In this document: piece by piece, positions 24,881 to 33,155 of the stretch
Layout: every line of letters begins with the position of its first letter
How positions within the stretch are numbered: the first letter of the stretch is position 1
Assembly: GCF_009789535.1 (NCBI RefSeq)
Contig: NZ_WSUT01000005.1
Coordinates: forward strand, 888,501-952,500
Length of the DNA stretch: 64,000 bases
From: Sphingomonas carotinifaciens
Lineage (GTDB): Bacteria; Pseudomonadota; Alphaproteobacteria; Sphingomonadales; Sphingomonadaceae
Direction of reading: 5' to 3'
Notes under the pieces: model-generated
Told to the model about the DNA's origin: nothing
Seen by the model: only the letters and a program-made list of their open reading frames with translations
Database searches by the model: none
Position numbers and translations under genes: made by a program

Positions 24881-25257
24881 GCGCGCGGGAAGCGGTGGGG
24901 CGCGGCGTGCTGGCGGCGTTGCAGGGGATGGCGGGATGCCCCGTATTCGATGCGGCACCGGCACGCGCGCGCGTCCCGTTTGGGGTGGTGAGCGAGCCGG
25001 TGCTGCTGCCCTGGCCGGCGAGCGGCGTGGAGGGGTGGGAAGCGCGCGTGACGCTGGTGCTGAGCGACGAGGGCGAGCGGCCGGTGCGGCTGCGCACCCT
25101 GGCGGCGGCGGCGGAGGGAGTGGCGCTGCCGAGCGTGATCGAGGGGTGGCGGGTCGCGGGATGGCGGCTGGTGCGCAGCCGCATGGTGCGGGGAAGCGCC
25201 GGGCGCTGGACGGCGACGCTGGAATGGGTGGCGCGGGTGTTCCGCGCCGAAGGCTAG
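24877..25257 (+). CDS. GTA gp8, tail terminator (DUF3168)
   Basis: A 126-residue DUF3168 protein. The family pattern is a helix (AREAVGRGVLAALQGM), a strand pair (PFGVVSEPVLLPWP), then SGVEGWEARVTLVLSDEGERPVRLRTLAAAAEGV and WRLVRSRMVRGSAGRWTATLEWVARV. This protein caps the tail tube at the head end. It overlaps the adaptor gene by ATGA and is followed after 12 bases by the tail-tube gene. Confidence 0.9.
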   Translation: MSAREAVGRGVLAALQGMAGCPVFDAAPARARVPFGVVSEPVLLPWPASGVEGWEARVTLVLSDEGERPVRLRTLAAAAEGVALPSVIEGWRVAGWRLVRSRMVRGSAGRWTATLEWVARVFRAEG

Positions 25258-25269
25258 GAGGAGAGGGGC

Positions 25270-25677
25270 ATGGGAATCGAGAAGGGCAGCGCGTTCCTGT
25301 TGAAGGTGGGCGACGGGGCGACGCCGCCGGCCTTTGCGACGGTGGCGGGGCTGCGCACGACGCAGCTGAGCGTCAATGGCGAGGCGGTGGTGGTCACCAG
25401 CAAGGATTCGGGCGGCTGGCGCGAACTGCTGTCGGGCGCGGGCGTACGGCATGTCAGTGTGGCGGGCGCGGGCGTGTTCACCGGATCGGCGGCGGAGGCG
25501 CGGCTGCGCGGCCATGCGCTGGCCGGCACGATCGACACCTATCGGCTGAGTTTCGAGGGGGGCGAGACGATGACCGGGCGGTTCCTGGTGACGCGGCTGG
25601 ACTATGCCGGCGATTTCAACGGCGAGCGGTCCTACACGGTGGCGCTGGAAAGCTCCGGCACGGTGGTGTCGGCATGA
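25270..25677 (+). CDS. GTA gp9, major tail tube protein (TP901-1 family)
   Basis: A 135-residue tail tube protein. Start MGIEKGSAFLLKVGDG, then TVAGLRTTQLSVNGEAVVVTSKDSGGWRELLSGAGVRHVSVAGAGVF and GETMTGRFLVTRLDYAGDFNGERSYTVALESSG are diagnostic of the TP901-1 major tail protein fold, which hexamerises into the tail tube. A GAGGAGAGGGGC stretch just upstream gives a strong ribosome site, suiting a high-copy protein. Overlaps gp10 by ATGA. Confidence 0.94.
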   Translation: MGIEKGSAFLLKVGDGATPPAFATVAGLRTTQLSVNGEAVVVTSKDSGGWRELLSGAGVRHVSVAGAGVFTGSAAEARLRGHALAGTIDTYRLSFEGGETMTGRFLVTRLDYAGDFNGERSYTVALESSGTVVSA

Positions 25678-25985
25678 GCGGGGCAAATCCGATACGGGGC
25701 GAAGCCGCTTTGCGGGTCGGCGGGGCCGAGCTGGTGTTGCGGCCATCCTTCCAGGCGCTGGTCGCAGCGGAGGGCGAGTTGGGATCGCTGTTCGCGCTGG
25801 TCGAGAAGGCGGCGGAGGGCGGGCTGTCGCTGGGCGAGATCGCCGGGCTGTTCTGGCACTGCCTGCGCGAGGTGCCCGAGGGCGTGACGCGCGAGCGGCT
25901 GGGCGAGGCACTGGTCGAACTGGGGCTGGCGGCGGTGGCGCCGATCCTGAAGCGGCTGCTGACGCAGATTCTGGGCGGGCGGTGA
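25674..25985 (+). CDS. GTA gp10 family protein (tail assembly chaperone)
   Basis: A 103-residue protein of the GTA_gp10 family: MSGANPIRGEAALRVGGAELVLRPSFQALVAAEGELGSLFALVEKA, then SLGEIAGLFWHCL and LGEALVELGLAAVAPILKRLLTQILG. It lies between tail tube and tape measure, where phages encode assembly chaperones that coat the tape measure before tube growth. Its stop overlaps a small GTG-start gene (gp10.1). Confidence 0.88.
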   Translation: MSGANPIRGEAALRVGGAELVLRPSFQALVAAEGELGSLFALVEKAAEGGLSLGEIAGLFWHCLREVPEGVTRERLGEALVELGLAAVAPILKRLLTQILGGR

Positions 25986-26173
25986 GTTTCGCCGAGCGGG
26001 CGGGGCGGCTGGCGGGAATGGCGGGGGCGGTGCTGGGCTGGCCGCCCGACCGCTTCTGGGCGGCGACGCCGGCAGAACTGGCGGCGGTGGTGCGCGCGGT
26101 GACCGGCGAGGCGGAGGCGCCGGTCGATGCCGCGACGCTGGGACGGATGCGGGAGGCATGTCCGGATGGATGA
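25982..26173 (+). CDS. GTA gp10.1, rcc01693-like tail assembly chaperone
   Basis: A 63-residue protein read from a GTG at 25982 that overlaps the gp10 stop (GTGA). The sequence SFAERAGRLAGMAGAVLGWPPDRFWAATPAELAAVVRAV fits the small rcc01693 family found in GTAs (phage tail assembly chaperone-like). The whole protein is one helix-turn-helix-like bundle. It overlaps the tape measure gene by 8 bases. It is easily missed by gene finders because of its size and GTG. Confidence 0.85.
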   Translation: MSFAERAGRLAGMAGAVLGWPPDRFWAATPAELAAVVRAVTGEAEAPVDAATLGRMREACPDG

Positions 26174-26720
26174 GTTCGACGAGATGACGGCGCGGGTGCG
26201 GCTGGACCGCCGCGCCTTTGCCGAGGAGGTCGCGGTGATGCGGCGCGAACTGGCGGATGGGCTGGGTGATGGCGCGGAGCGGGGTGCGCGGGTGGTGGAG
26301 GCGGCGCTGCTGCGCGCGGTGCGGACCGGCAGCTTCGGGTTCGAGGAGCTGAAGGCGACCGCGCTGTCCGCGCTGGATGCGATCGCGGCGGCGGCGGTGA
26401 AGGCGGGGGTCGATGCGATCGGGGCCGGTGCGGGCGGCGGCGGGTTGCTGGCCGGGTTGGGGGCGCTGGTACGCGGCCTGCCGGGGCGGGCGACCGGTGG
26501 GCCGGTGACGGCGGGGCGCGGCTATCTGGTGGGCGAGCGCGGGCCGGAACTGTTCGTGCCGACGGGGCAGGGGCGGGTGGAGCCTTTGGCCGCGGGCGGG
26601 GTGCGCGAGGTGCGGGTGGCGATCAGCGTGCAGGCGGCGGCGGGGGAAGCGCCGGCGGCGCTGGCGCGGTCCGGGCGGCAGGTGGCGCGGGCGGTTCGGG
26701 CGGCGCTTGCTGAGGATTGA
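26166..26720 (+). CDS. GTA gp11, tail tape measure protein
   Basis: A 184-residue protein, short for a tape measure as in GTAs with stubby tails. The N-terminal half is helical (DEMTARVRLDRRAFAEEVAVMRRELADG), the middle is Gly-rich and hydrophobic (AGAGGGGLLAGLGALVRG), and ATGGPVTAGRGYLVGERGPELFVPTGQGRV is the conserved C-terminal block of phage tape measure proteins. It sets tail length. The start MDEFDEM at 26166 overlaps gp10.1. A structured repeat follows the stop. Confidence 0.9.
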   Translation: MDEFDEMTARVRLDRRAFAEEVAVMRRELADGLGDGAERGARVVEAALLRAVRTGSFGFEELKATALSALDAIAAAAVKAGVDAIGAGAGGGGLLAGLGALVRGLPGRATGGPVTAGRGYLVGERGPELFVPTGQGRVEPLAAGGVREVRVAISVQAAAGEAPAALARSGRQVARAVRAALAED

Positions 26721-26728
26721 ATGGCGTT

Positions 26729-26925
26729 GCGTTTGGGGCGGCCCCTCACCCTCCCATCGCTGGCGCGATGGGCCCCTCCAGCATCGGGTGAACAGCGCCC
26801 CGCGCTGTTCAGTCCATGCCGGGGGCATGGACGACCCGATGCTCCCCGGAGGGGAGAGGGGTTTGGTGGTGCCCTCTCCCCTCCGGGGAGAGGGTTGGGT
26901 GAGGGGTCGCCAAGCAGAGCTGCGC
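26729..26925. repeat. Structured repeat, copy B (core inverted)
   Basis: This 197-base non-coding segment between gp11 and gp12 has the same left flank as copy A (GTTTGGGGCGGCCCCTCACC) with a hairpin CCCATCGC/GCGATGGG. Its core 26779-26843 has outer arms AGCATCGGGT/ACCCGATGCT, but the two inner hairpins come in the opposite order and orientation: GAACAGCG/CGCTGTTC first, then CCATGCC/GGCATGG. The core is therefore inverted relative to its flanks compared with copies A and C. A CCCTCTCCCC/GGGGAGAGGG hairpin closes the element. Confidence 0.85.
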
Positions 26926-26943
26926 TTTCGTTAGGGGGATATC

Positions 26944-29214
26944 ATGGGCTGGAATCTGTGCAGCGCCCGTGTCGGGCAGCGAAGCGACGTGATCTCGCGG
27001 TTCGATCCGCGGTTCTGGACGGTGAATTTCCCGCGGCCGATGATGGCGTCGGTGGTGACGACCGCACCCGATGCACTGCGGGTGGATGCGGTGTTCTACA
27101 AGGCGGACGATCTGGCCGGGTTGATCTGGGAAGCGCAGGACCGCTTCGATCATCCGCTGCTCGCCTATGAGACGGCGCGGGATTTTCGCGGGTGCCGGTT
27201 GTCGTTCCGGTGGCGGTCGGGGGGCGTGCGGGCGCTGGATGCGGTGAACGGTCCGGTACTGACCATCGAGGGGCGCGATGCGGCGGGCCGGGCGCGGGCC
27301 TGGTATGTGCGGTTGTGGAACTATGCGGTGGGGACGCGCGAGGACGCGGTCGTGTCGATCGACTTCGCCCGCGTCGATGGTGGGTTCCTGTTGCCGGGCG
27401 AGGCGGACCCGGTGTGGGCGGGCGATGTCGACCGGATGTTCGTGTCGCTGGTCGCGCCGGGCTATACGGGGGCGGATGCGCCGCTGACCGTGCCGGCCGA
27501 GGGATGGGTGGAGCTGACCGGCATCGCCTGTGAGGGGCCGGGTGCGGTGATCGCGATCGGCGATGCGGTGCTGCCCGAACATGATCGCCGCATCGCCAGC
27601 GGCTATGACGACAGCTACAATCTGACGCCGGCACGGCTGCTGCGCAATGCGCTGCACCTGGGGTATCGCGGGGCGATCACCCATTATGTTGGCATGAGCC
27701 ATTATTTCCGGCTGGAGGCGCTGGGCGGGGGATTTTACGCCAGTCTGGCGGGTGGCGTGCTGAACGCGCCCTGCGTTGCATGGCACCGGGCGTTCGCCAC
27801 CCAGGCGCGGGCGCTGGGATACGGCATCATCTGGTCGCTGTCCTACGAACTGTTCGATGCGCATTGCTGGAACGACTGGAAACAGCGCGCGAGCGACGGC
27901 AGCCCGGCGCTGACCGGATGGGTGCCGCCATCGACGCTGCTGAGCCCGGCGCATGACGGGGCGATGGGGTATCTGCGGGCGGTGGCGGCGGCGTTTCTGG
28001 CGATCGGCACGGCCGCCGGGCTGGCCCCACGGTTCCAGGTGGGGGAGCCGTGGTGGTGGGTGCAGCCCGACGGCGCGCGGCCGTGCCTGTATGACGCGGC
28101 CGCCATGGCGGCGTTCGCGCCGGTGGCGATGGACAGCATCCGGGGCGCCAAGACCGAGGCGCAGAAGGCGACGCTGGACCGGGCGGGGGCGTGCCTTGCC
28201 GCCTCCACCGCAGCGCTGTGCGCGGCGGCCCGGGGCGCGGCGCCGGGGTGCGAGACGCTGCTCCTCACCTATCTGCCCACCGTGCTGGATGCCGCCGCGC
28301 CCGAGGCCAAGCGCGCGAACATGCCGGTGGGCTGGGCGAGCCCGGCATTCGATGTGCTGCAACTGGAGGATTATGACTGGGTGACGGAGGGGGACAGCGC
28401 CTCCACCCGTGCCGGGATCGCGCTGGCGGAGGCGCGCCTCGGCTATCCGGCAGAGCGGCAGCATTACCTGTCGGGCTTCGTGCTGCGGCCGGACCAGCGC
28501 GCGCAATGGGGATTGATCGATGCCGCGGCGCAGGCCGCGCGGGCGCGCGGCGTGGCGGACGTGGTGCTGTGGGCGCTGCCGCAGGTGATGCGCGACGGCT
28601 TCGTACACTGGAAAGGGGAGGACGGGGTGGAGGCGTTCGACGACGTGATGTTCCCGCTGGCGCTGGGGCGCGATGCGGAGGTGTCGCCCGGCTTCTCGAC
28701 ATCGGTCGTGACCAGTGCGGGCGGGCACGAGACGCGCAATGCCGCCTGGGCGGAGGCGCGGACGCAGTATGATGTCGGGCCGGGGGTGCGATCGGAAGCG
28801 GACATCGCCGCGTTGCTGGCGTTCTTTCGCGCAAGGCTGGGCCCGGCGCGCGGGTTCCGCTTGCGCGATCCCTTCGACCATGACGCGGTGGGAGTGACGA
28901 TCGGCACCGGCGACGGGCGTACCCGGCGCTTCGCGCTGGTCAAGGCTTACGGCGGGCAGCAGCGGCGCATCACCCGGCCGGTGGCGGGCACCGTGTCGGT
29001 CAGCGTCGACGGCCGCGCGGTGGCGGGGTTCGCGCTGGAGCCGGGCGGCTGGGTGGTGCTGGACACCGCGCCGGTGGCGGGCGTGCGGGTGCGCGCCAGC
29101 TTCACCTTCGACGTGCCCGTGCGCTTTGCCGAGGACAGGCTGAGCGTGACGCGGGCGACCTTTCTGGCGGGGGCGGCGGCGGCGGTGCCGCTGGTCGAGG
29201 TGCGCGAGGCATGA
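26944..29214 (+). CDS. GTA gp12, distal tail protein with large N-terminal TIM-barrel-like extension (DUF2460)
   Basis: A 756-residue protein in two parts. Residues about 566-756 are DUF2460: FPLALGRDAEVSPGFSTSVVT, GHETRNAAWAEARTQYDVG, SEADIAALLAFFRARLG and FRLRDPFDHDAVG, which is the whole of the roughly 210-residue gp12 in R. capsulatus. Residues 1-565 are additional: a beta-rich lead (YVRLWNYAVGTREDAVVSIDF) then a long region with ITHYVGMSHYF, IIWSLSYELFD, FQVGEPWWWVQ and LQLEDYDWVTEG, which reads like a glycosidase-type TIM barrel. The start at 26944 follows TAGGGGGAT. It is ATGA-coupled to gp13. Confidence 0.9.
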   Translation: MGWNLCSARVGQRSDVISRFDPRFWTVNFPRPMMASVVTTAPDALRVDAVFYKADDLAGLIWEAQDRFDHPLLAYETARDFRGCRLSFRWRSGGVRALDAVNGPVLTIEGRDAAGRARAWYVRLWNYAVGTREDAVVSIDFARVDGGFLLPGEADPVWAGDVDRMFVSLVAPGYTGADAPLTVPAEGWVELTGIACEGPGAVIAIGDAVLPEHDRRIASGYDDSYNLTPARLLRNALHLGYRGAITHYVGMSHYFRLEALGGGFYASLAGGVLNAPCVAWHRAFATQARALGYGIIWSLSYELFDAHCWNDWKQRASDGSPALTGWVPPSTLLSPAHDGAMGYLRAVAAAFLAIGTAAGLAPRFQVGEPWWWVQPDGARPCLYDAAAMAAFAPVAMDSIRGAKTEAQKATLDRAGACLAASTAALCAAARGAAPGCETLLLTYLPTVLDAAAPEAKRANMPVGWASPAFDVLQLEDYDWVTEGDSASTRAGIALAEARLGYPAERQHYLSGFVLRPDQRAQWGLIDAAAQAARARGVADVVLWALPQVMRDGFVHWKGEDGVEAFDDVMFPLALGRDAEVSPGFSTSVVTSAGGHETRNAAWAEARTQYDVGPGVRSEADIAALLAFFRARLGPARGFRLRDPFDHDAVGVTIGTGDGRTRRFALVKAYGGQQRRITRPVAGTVSVSVDGRAVAGFALEPGGWVVLDTAPVAGVRVRASFTFDVPVRFAEDRLSVTRATFLAGAAAAVPLVEVREA

Positions 29215-30014
29215 GCGGCGACCGGGTGGTGACGCGCGTGCTGTGCTGGCGGCTGGAGCGACGCGACGGGGTGACGATCGGGCTGACCGCGCATGACCGC
29301 GACCTGGTGCTGGACGACCTGATCTATCGCGCCGCGCCGGGACTGGTGCCCTCCGCGATCGTACGCGGCGATACGCTGGAGCCGGAGAGCATGGAGGCGA
29401 GGGGCGCGCTGACCAGCGATGCGATCACCGAGCGCGATTTGCTGGCCGGCCGCTGGGAGGGGGCGCGGGTGGTGGCGTTCGCGGCGGACTGGACGGGCGA
29501 GGGCGCAGCCGTGCCGCTGGGCGAGGGGCGGATCGGCGCGGTGTCGCTGGAGGATGGCGGGTTCGGTGCGGAACTGCGCGCGGCGAGCGTGGTGCTGGAG
29601 CGGGCGGTGGTCGAGGAAACCTCGCCCGAATGCCGGGCGGAGCTGGGCGATGCGCGGTGCCGGGTGGCGATGGCGGGGCGGCGGCGCTTCGCAACGGTGA
29701 CGGCGGCGGAGGGCGCGCGGGTGACGGTGGATGCGGTCGAGCCGGTGGCGGACGGCTGGGGCGGCGGGCGGCTGCGCTGGTTCGGCGGAGACAATGCCGG
29801 GCTGGAGGCGGCGGTGGCGCGGTCCGCGGGCGATACGCTGTGGCTGCGTGGCGCCCCGGCGTTCGCGGTGGTGCCGGGTGCGCTGGTGGAACTGGTGGAG
29901 GGGTGTGACAAGTCGCTGGCCACCTGTGCCGGGCGGTTCGGCAATGCCGTGAACTTTCGCGGTGAGCCGTTCCTGCCGGGGATCGACCTGCTGACCCGGT
30001 ATCCCGGCGCATGA
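29211..30014 (+). CDS. GTA gp13, tail hub protein (DUF2163)
   Basis: A 267-residue DUF2163 protein. The N-terminal half VLCWRLERRDGVTIGLTAHDRDLVL and the C-terminal FGNAVNFRGEPFLPGIDLL are family blocks. Four cysteines, C141, C150, C232 (EGCDKS) and C239 (ATCAG), fit the iron-sulfur cluster reported in the R. capsulatus hub protein. It forms the trimeric hub between distal tail ring and gp15. ATGA overlaps join it to gp12 and gp14. Confidence 0.93.
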   Translation: MSGDRVVTRVLCWRLERRDGVTIGLTAHDRDLVLDDLIYRAAPGLVPSAIVRGDTLEPESMEARGALTSDAITERDLLAGRWEGARVVAFAADWTGEGAAVPLGEGRIGAVSLEDGGFGAELRAASVVLERAVVEETSPECRAELGDARCRVAMAGRRRFATVTAAEGARVTVDAVEPVADGWGGGRLRWFGGDNAGLEAAVARSAGDTLWLRGAPAFAVVPGALVELVEGCDKSLATCAGRFGNAVNFRGEPFLPGIDLLTRYPGA

Positions 30015-30637
30015 GCGGGGTGGCGGCGGCGGCGCGGGCGCTGGTGGGCGTGCGGTTCCGGCTGCACGGGCGCGATCCGGCGGATGGGCTGGACTGTGTA
30101 GGCGTGGTGGCGTGCGCGACCGGGCTGGCGGTGCCGACGGGCTACGCGTTGCGCGGCGGCGTCGCGGCGCGGGCGACCCGCTGGCTGGATGCGCATCTGG
30201 TGCGCAGCGACGATGACGGGCCGGGCGAGGTGCTGCTGCTGCGCGCCGGGCCCGGGCAGTTGCATCTGGCGGTGCGGGTGCCGGACGGCATCGTCCACGG
30301 CGATGCGGGGCTGCGGCGGGTGGTGGAGCGGCCGGGGCCGGTGCCGTGGCCGATACTGGGTGGATGGCGCGTTCGGGGGGACGGGAATGGCGACGTTGGT
30401 GCTGGGGGCGGTGGGATCGGCGATCGGGGGACCGATCGGCGGCGCGCTGGGGGCGATGCTGGGCAATGCGGTGGACCGCGCGGTGCTGGGCCCGGCACGG
30501 CGGCAGGGGCCCCGGCTGACCGAGTTGCAGGTGCAGACATCGTCCTATGGCACGCAACTGCCCAGGCTGTTCGGGACGATGCGGGTCGGCGGCACGGTGA
30601 TCTGGTCGACCGACCTGATCGAGACGCGCGAGGGTAG
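30011..30637 (+). CDS. GTA gp14, NlpC/P60-type cell-wall peptidase, with overlong 3' overlap
   Basis: The frame from 30011 encodes about 125 residues of recognisable NlpC/P60 sequence: GLDCVGVVAC with the nucleophile Cys, and GQLHLAV with the catalytic His, then IVHGDAGLRRVVERPG. It then runs on, without a stop, for 83 residues read out of frame inside gp15 (30387-30637), where composition turns Gly/Arg-rich and meaningless. A typical gp14 would end near 30390. The product probably carries a junk tail, or the stop was lost. This peptidase opens the recipient cell wall during DNA delivery. Confidence 0.85.
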   Translation: MSGVAAAARALVGVRFRLHGRDPADGLDCVGVVACATGLAVPTGYALRGGVAARATRWLDAHLVRSDDDGPGEVLLLRAGPGQLHLAVRVPDGIVHGDAGLRRVVERPGPVPWPILGGWRVRGDGNGDVGAGGGGIGDRGTDRRRAGGDAGQCGGPRGAGPGTAAGAPADRVAGADIVLWHATAQAVRDDAGRRHGDLVDRPDRDARG

Positions 30638-32486
30638 CCGGGGCGGCAAGGGGCGGCCGGCGACCGAGACGTACAGCTATGCCGCGAGCTTTGCGGTGGC
30701 GCTGTCGGCGCGGCCGATCCGCGGTGTGCGGCGGATCTGGGCGGATGGACGGCTGCTGAGGGGCGCGGGGGGTGACTTCAAGACGGCGACGGGGTTCCGG
30801 CTGTACCTGGGGGGCGAGGATCAACCGGTCGATCCGGCGATCGCCGCGGCCGAAGGGGCCGCCGCGCCGGCGCATCGCGGGATTGCCTATGCGGTGTTCG
30901 AGGACATGGCGCTGGGCGACTATGGCAACCGCATCCCGCAACTGACCTTCGAGGTGGAGGCGGATGACGGGCCGGTTTCGGTCGGTGCCATCGCCCGCGC
31001 GCTGGCGCCCGAGGTGACGGGGGCCGCCGCGCTGCCGCTGGGCGGGTTTGCGGGCAGCGGGGGCAGCGTGCGCGCGGTGCTGGAGGTGCTGACGCAGGCG
31101 GGTGGCGGCTGGTGGGCGGGGCTCGACCTGCGCGACGGTGCGGGGGCGCCGGTTACGGTGACGGACGCAAGTGTGCGCGCCGGGAACCGGGCGGCGGGCG
31201 GGCGGCGGCTGGCGGCGGACGACAGCGTGCCGGTGCGCGCGGTGGTGGCGCATCACGATCCGGCGCGCGACTATCAACTGGGCGTGCAGCATGCGCGCCG
31301 GCCGGGCAGCGGCGTGCGCGAGGTGCGGCTGGACCTGCCCGCGGCAATCCCGGCGGGGGAGGCCAAGACGCTGGCAAACGCACTGCTGGCGCGGGCGGAG
31401 GGCGCGCGGATGCGGCGCACGGTGACGCTGGACGCGGACCATATGGGCATCGGGCCGGGCGACACGGTGCGGATCGCGGGCGAGGACGGCGTGTGGCGCG
31501 TCACCGAGGCGGCGGTGGAGGCGATGGTGGTGCGGCTGGAACTGGTGCCGCTGGTCCCGGCCGGCGTGGCGTTGTCCGCCGCATCCGGCCGGCATGTCGG
31601 CGCCGCGGACCGGGTCGCGGGGGCGACGCGGCTGGCGGTGTTCGAGACGCCGGCGCTGGACGATGCGGTGTTGGCCGCGCCGCGGCTGACGGTGGCGGCG
31701 GCGGGGGGCGCGGGATGGCGGTCCGCCAGCCTGCACTACAGCCTGGACGAAGGGGCAAGCTGGGTGGCGGCGGGGGTGACCGCAGCGCCCGCGGTGATGG
31801 GGACGATCGTGGCGCTTGCGCCGGGGGGATCGGCGGCGCTGGTCGACGACCGGGCGGCCCTTGTCGTCCATGTCGAGGGGCGGTTGCACGATGCCGATGA
31901 TGCGGCGCTGGACGGGGGCGCGAACCTGGCGCTGCTGGGGGACGAACTGATCCAGTTCGCGCGGGGCACCGCCGCCGGTGGCGGGCGCTGGCGGCTGGAG
32001 GGGCTGCGCCGTGGCCTGCGGGGTACGGAGGCGGCGATCGGCCTGCAGCGGCCCGGCGACCGCTTCATCCTGCTGGAGGCGGGCGCGGCGCGGACGATCG
32101 ACCTGCCGGTCGCGGCGCTCGGTCGCCGGGTGGACGTGATGGCGCACGGGGTGGGCGACGGCATCGAAGGGGTGACCGCCAGCGTGCTGATCACGGGCGC
32201 CTCCGTCCGGCCGCCAATGCCGGTCGGTGCGCGTCAGCACAGGCTGGCGGATGGGCGGGTGGCGATCGCCTGGACACGCCGCAGCCGGGCGGGGTGGCGC
32301 TGGCTGGACGGTGTCGACGTGCCGCTGGGCGAAGAGCGCGAAGCCTATCGGGTGAGCGTGAACGGAACGGAGGTGGACACGGCGGAACCGCGGCTGGACG
32401 TCGACGCATCGCCAGGCACGGTGGTGACGATACGCCAGCGCGGCACGCTGGCGGAATCGCCGCCGCTGATGCTGACGATCACGTGA
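30387..32486 (+). CDS. GTA gp15, host-specificity/baseplate protein (shortened)
   Basis: A 699-residue tail tip protein. It opens with a Gly/Ala hydrophobic lead (TLVLGAVGSAIGGPIGGALG), then LTELQVQTSSYGTQLPRLFGTMRVGGTVIW, which is the start of GTA gp15 proteins, followed by phage-tail_3-like beta domains (GIGPGDTVRIAGEDGVWRV) and a C-terminal FQDEDELIQFARG-like segment (LLGDELIQFARGTA). R. capsulatus gp15 is about 1300 residues with a central TIM barrel; that middle part is missing here. ATG 30387 has a GGGGGGACGGGA run upstream. Start lies inside the gp14 frame. Confidence 0.88.
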   Translation: MATLVLGAVGSAIGGPIGGALGAMLGNAVDRAVLGPARRQGPRLTELQVQTSSYGTQLPRLFGTMRVGGTVIWSTDLIETREGSRGGKGRPATETYSYAASFAVALSARPIRGVRRIWADGRLLRGAGGDFKTATGFRLYLGGEDQPVDPAIAAAEGAAAPAHRGIAYAVFEDMALGDYGNRIPQLTFEVEADDGPVSVGAIARALAPEVTGAAALPLGGFAGSGGSVRAVLEVLTQAGGGWWAGLDLRDGAGAPVTVTDASVRAGNRAAGGRRLAADDSVPVRAVVAHHDPARDYQLGVQHARRPGSGVREVRLDLPAAIPAGEAKTLANALLARAEGARMRRTVTLDADHMGIGPGDTVRIAGEDGVWRVTEAAVEAMVVRLELVPLVPAGVALSAASGRHVGAADRVAGATRLAVFETPALDDAVLAAPRLTVAAAGGAGWRSASLHYSLDEGASWVAAGVTAAPAVMGTIVALAPGGSAALVDDRAALVVHVEGRLHDADDAALDGGANLALLGDELIQFARGTAAGGGRWRLEGLRRGLRGTEAAIGLQRPGDRFILLEAGAARTIDLPVAALGRRVDVMAHGVGDGIEGVTASVLITGASVRPPMPVGARQHRLADGRVAIAWTRRSRAGWRWLDGVDVPLGEEREAYRVSVNGTEVDTAEPRLDVDASPGTVVTIRQRGTLAESPPLMLTIT

Positions 32487-32516
32487 TGGGAACGGGGAAA
32501 AGTGGAGGAACGGGGC

Positions 32517-32969
32517 ATGACGGAGGTGAGTGCGCGGATGCGGTTGCCGTTGCTGGCGGCGGGGCAGGCGCAAAAGGAGGTCACGCACAACGAGGCGCTG
32601 GCGCTGATCGACCTGATGGTACAGCCGGCGGTGGTGGAGGTGGGGCGCGATGCGCCGCCGGCCGCACCCGTGCCGGGGGAGGCATGGGTGGTCGGGCGGA
32701 CGCCGGAAGGTGCCTGGGCCGGGCATGCCGATGCGCTGGCGGGGTGGACCGGGGGCGGGTGGCGCTTCGTGGTTCCCTGGGCCGGGTTCGCGGTATGGAA
32801 CCGGGCGGATCGCAGCCCGGCACGGTTCGATGGCGAGGCCTGGCGGCGAGCGGGGCCGGTGCCGGTGATCGGTGCCCCGGCGGGTGGCGATGCGATCGAT
32901 GCCGAGGCGCGCGTGGCGATCGGTTCCATGCTGGCCCTGATGCGCGCGCAGGGCTGGATCACCGGCTGA
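32517..32969 (+). CDS. DUF2793 domain protein (GTA-associated tail protein)
   Basis: A 150-residue DUF2793 protein: RLPLLAAGQAQKEVTHNEALALIDLMVQPAVVE is the family signature, followed by PGEAWVVGRTPEGAWAGHADALAGW and a C-terminal ESWRRAGPVPVIG-like tail. DUF2793 proteins sit at the end of alphaproteobacterial phage and GTA tail modules, probably as fibre or adhesin parts. The ATG 32517 has GGAGGA 7 bases upstream; a GTG at 32502 is in frame but contains that ribosome site. It closes the cluster. Confidence 0.9.
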   Translation: MTEVSARMRLPLLAAGQAQKEVTHNEALALIDLMVQPAVVEVGRDAPPAAPVPGEAWVVGRTPEGAWAGHADALAGWTGGGWRFVVPWAGFAVWNRADRSPARFDGEAWRRAGPVPVIGAPAGGDAIDAEARVAIGSMLALMRAQGWITG

Positions 32970-33155
32970 TTTATAGCATCTTACGTAGAGGTAATCCGGT
33001 CGGAGGATCGTTTCGTCGCCAGTCCAGAACGGTCCGACTGCTGAAGAAAGTTGTGCCTTTCGAGCAACACCTTGCGGTTTTTGTCGGCTTGCACGGAAAC
33101 CAACCCTCCGATAGTGAGTTTGCGCTGTCCGTAGTGACAACCAAGAAAGGGGACT

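Larger units (their letters stand above)
19647..32969 (+). mobile_element. Gene transfer agent (RcGTA-like) structural gene cluster
   Basis: Sixteen plus-strand genes, mostly overlapping or within a few bases, encode packaging, head and tail functions in the order of the Rhodobacter capsulatus GTA. No integrase, excisionase, replication, lysis or repressor gene, and no att site, is present, which separates it from a prophage. GTAs package random host DNA and transfer it to relatives; particle production is controlled from elsewhere in the genome. Two 200-base structured repeats (21501-21712, 26729-26925) interrupt the cluster. Deviations from the R. capsulatus layout are listed as findings. 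Confidence 0.9.

Noticed and set aside
19647..32969. Functional temperate prophage
   Set aside because: No integrase, repressor, replication or lysis genes and no att sites; gene order and families are those of a gene transfer agent.
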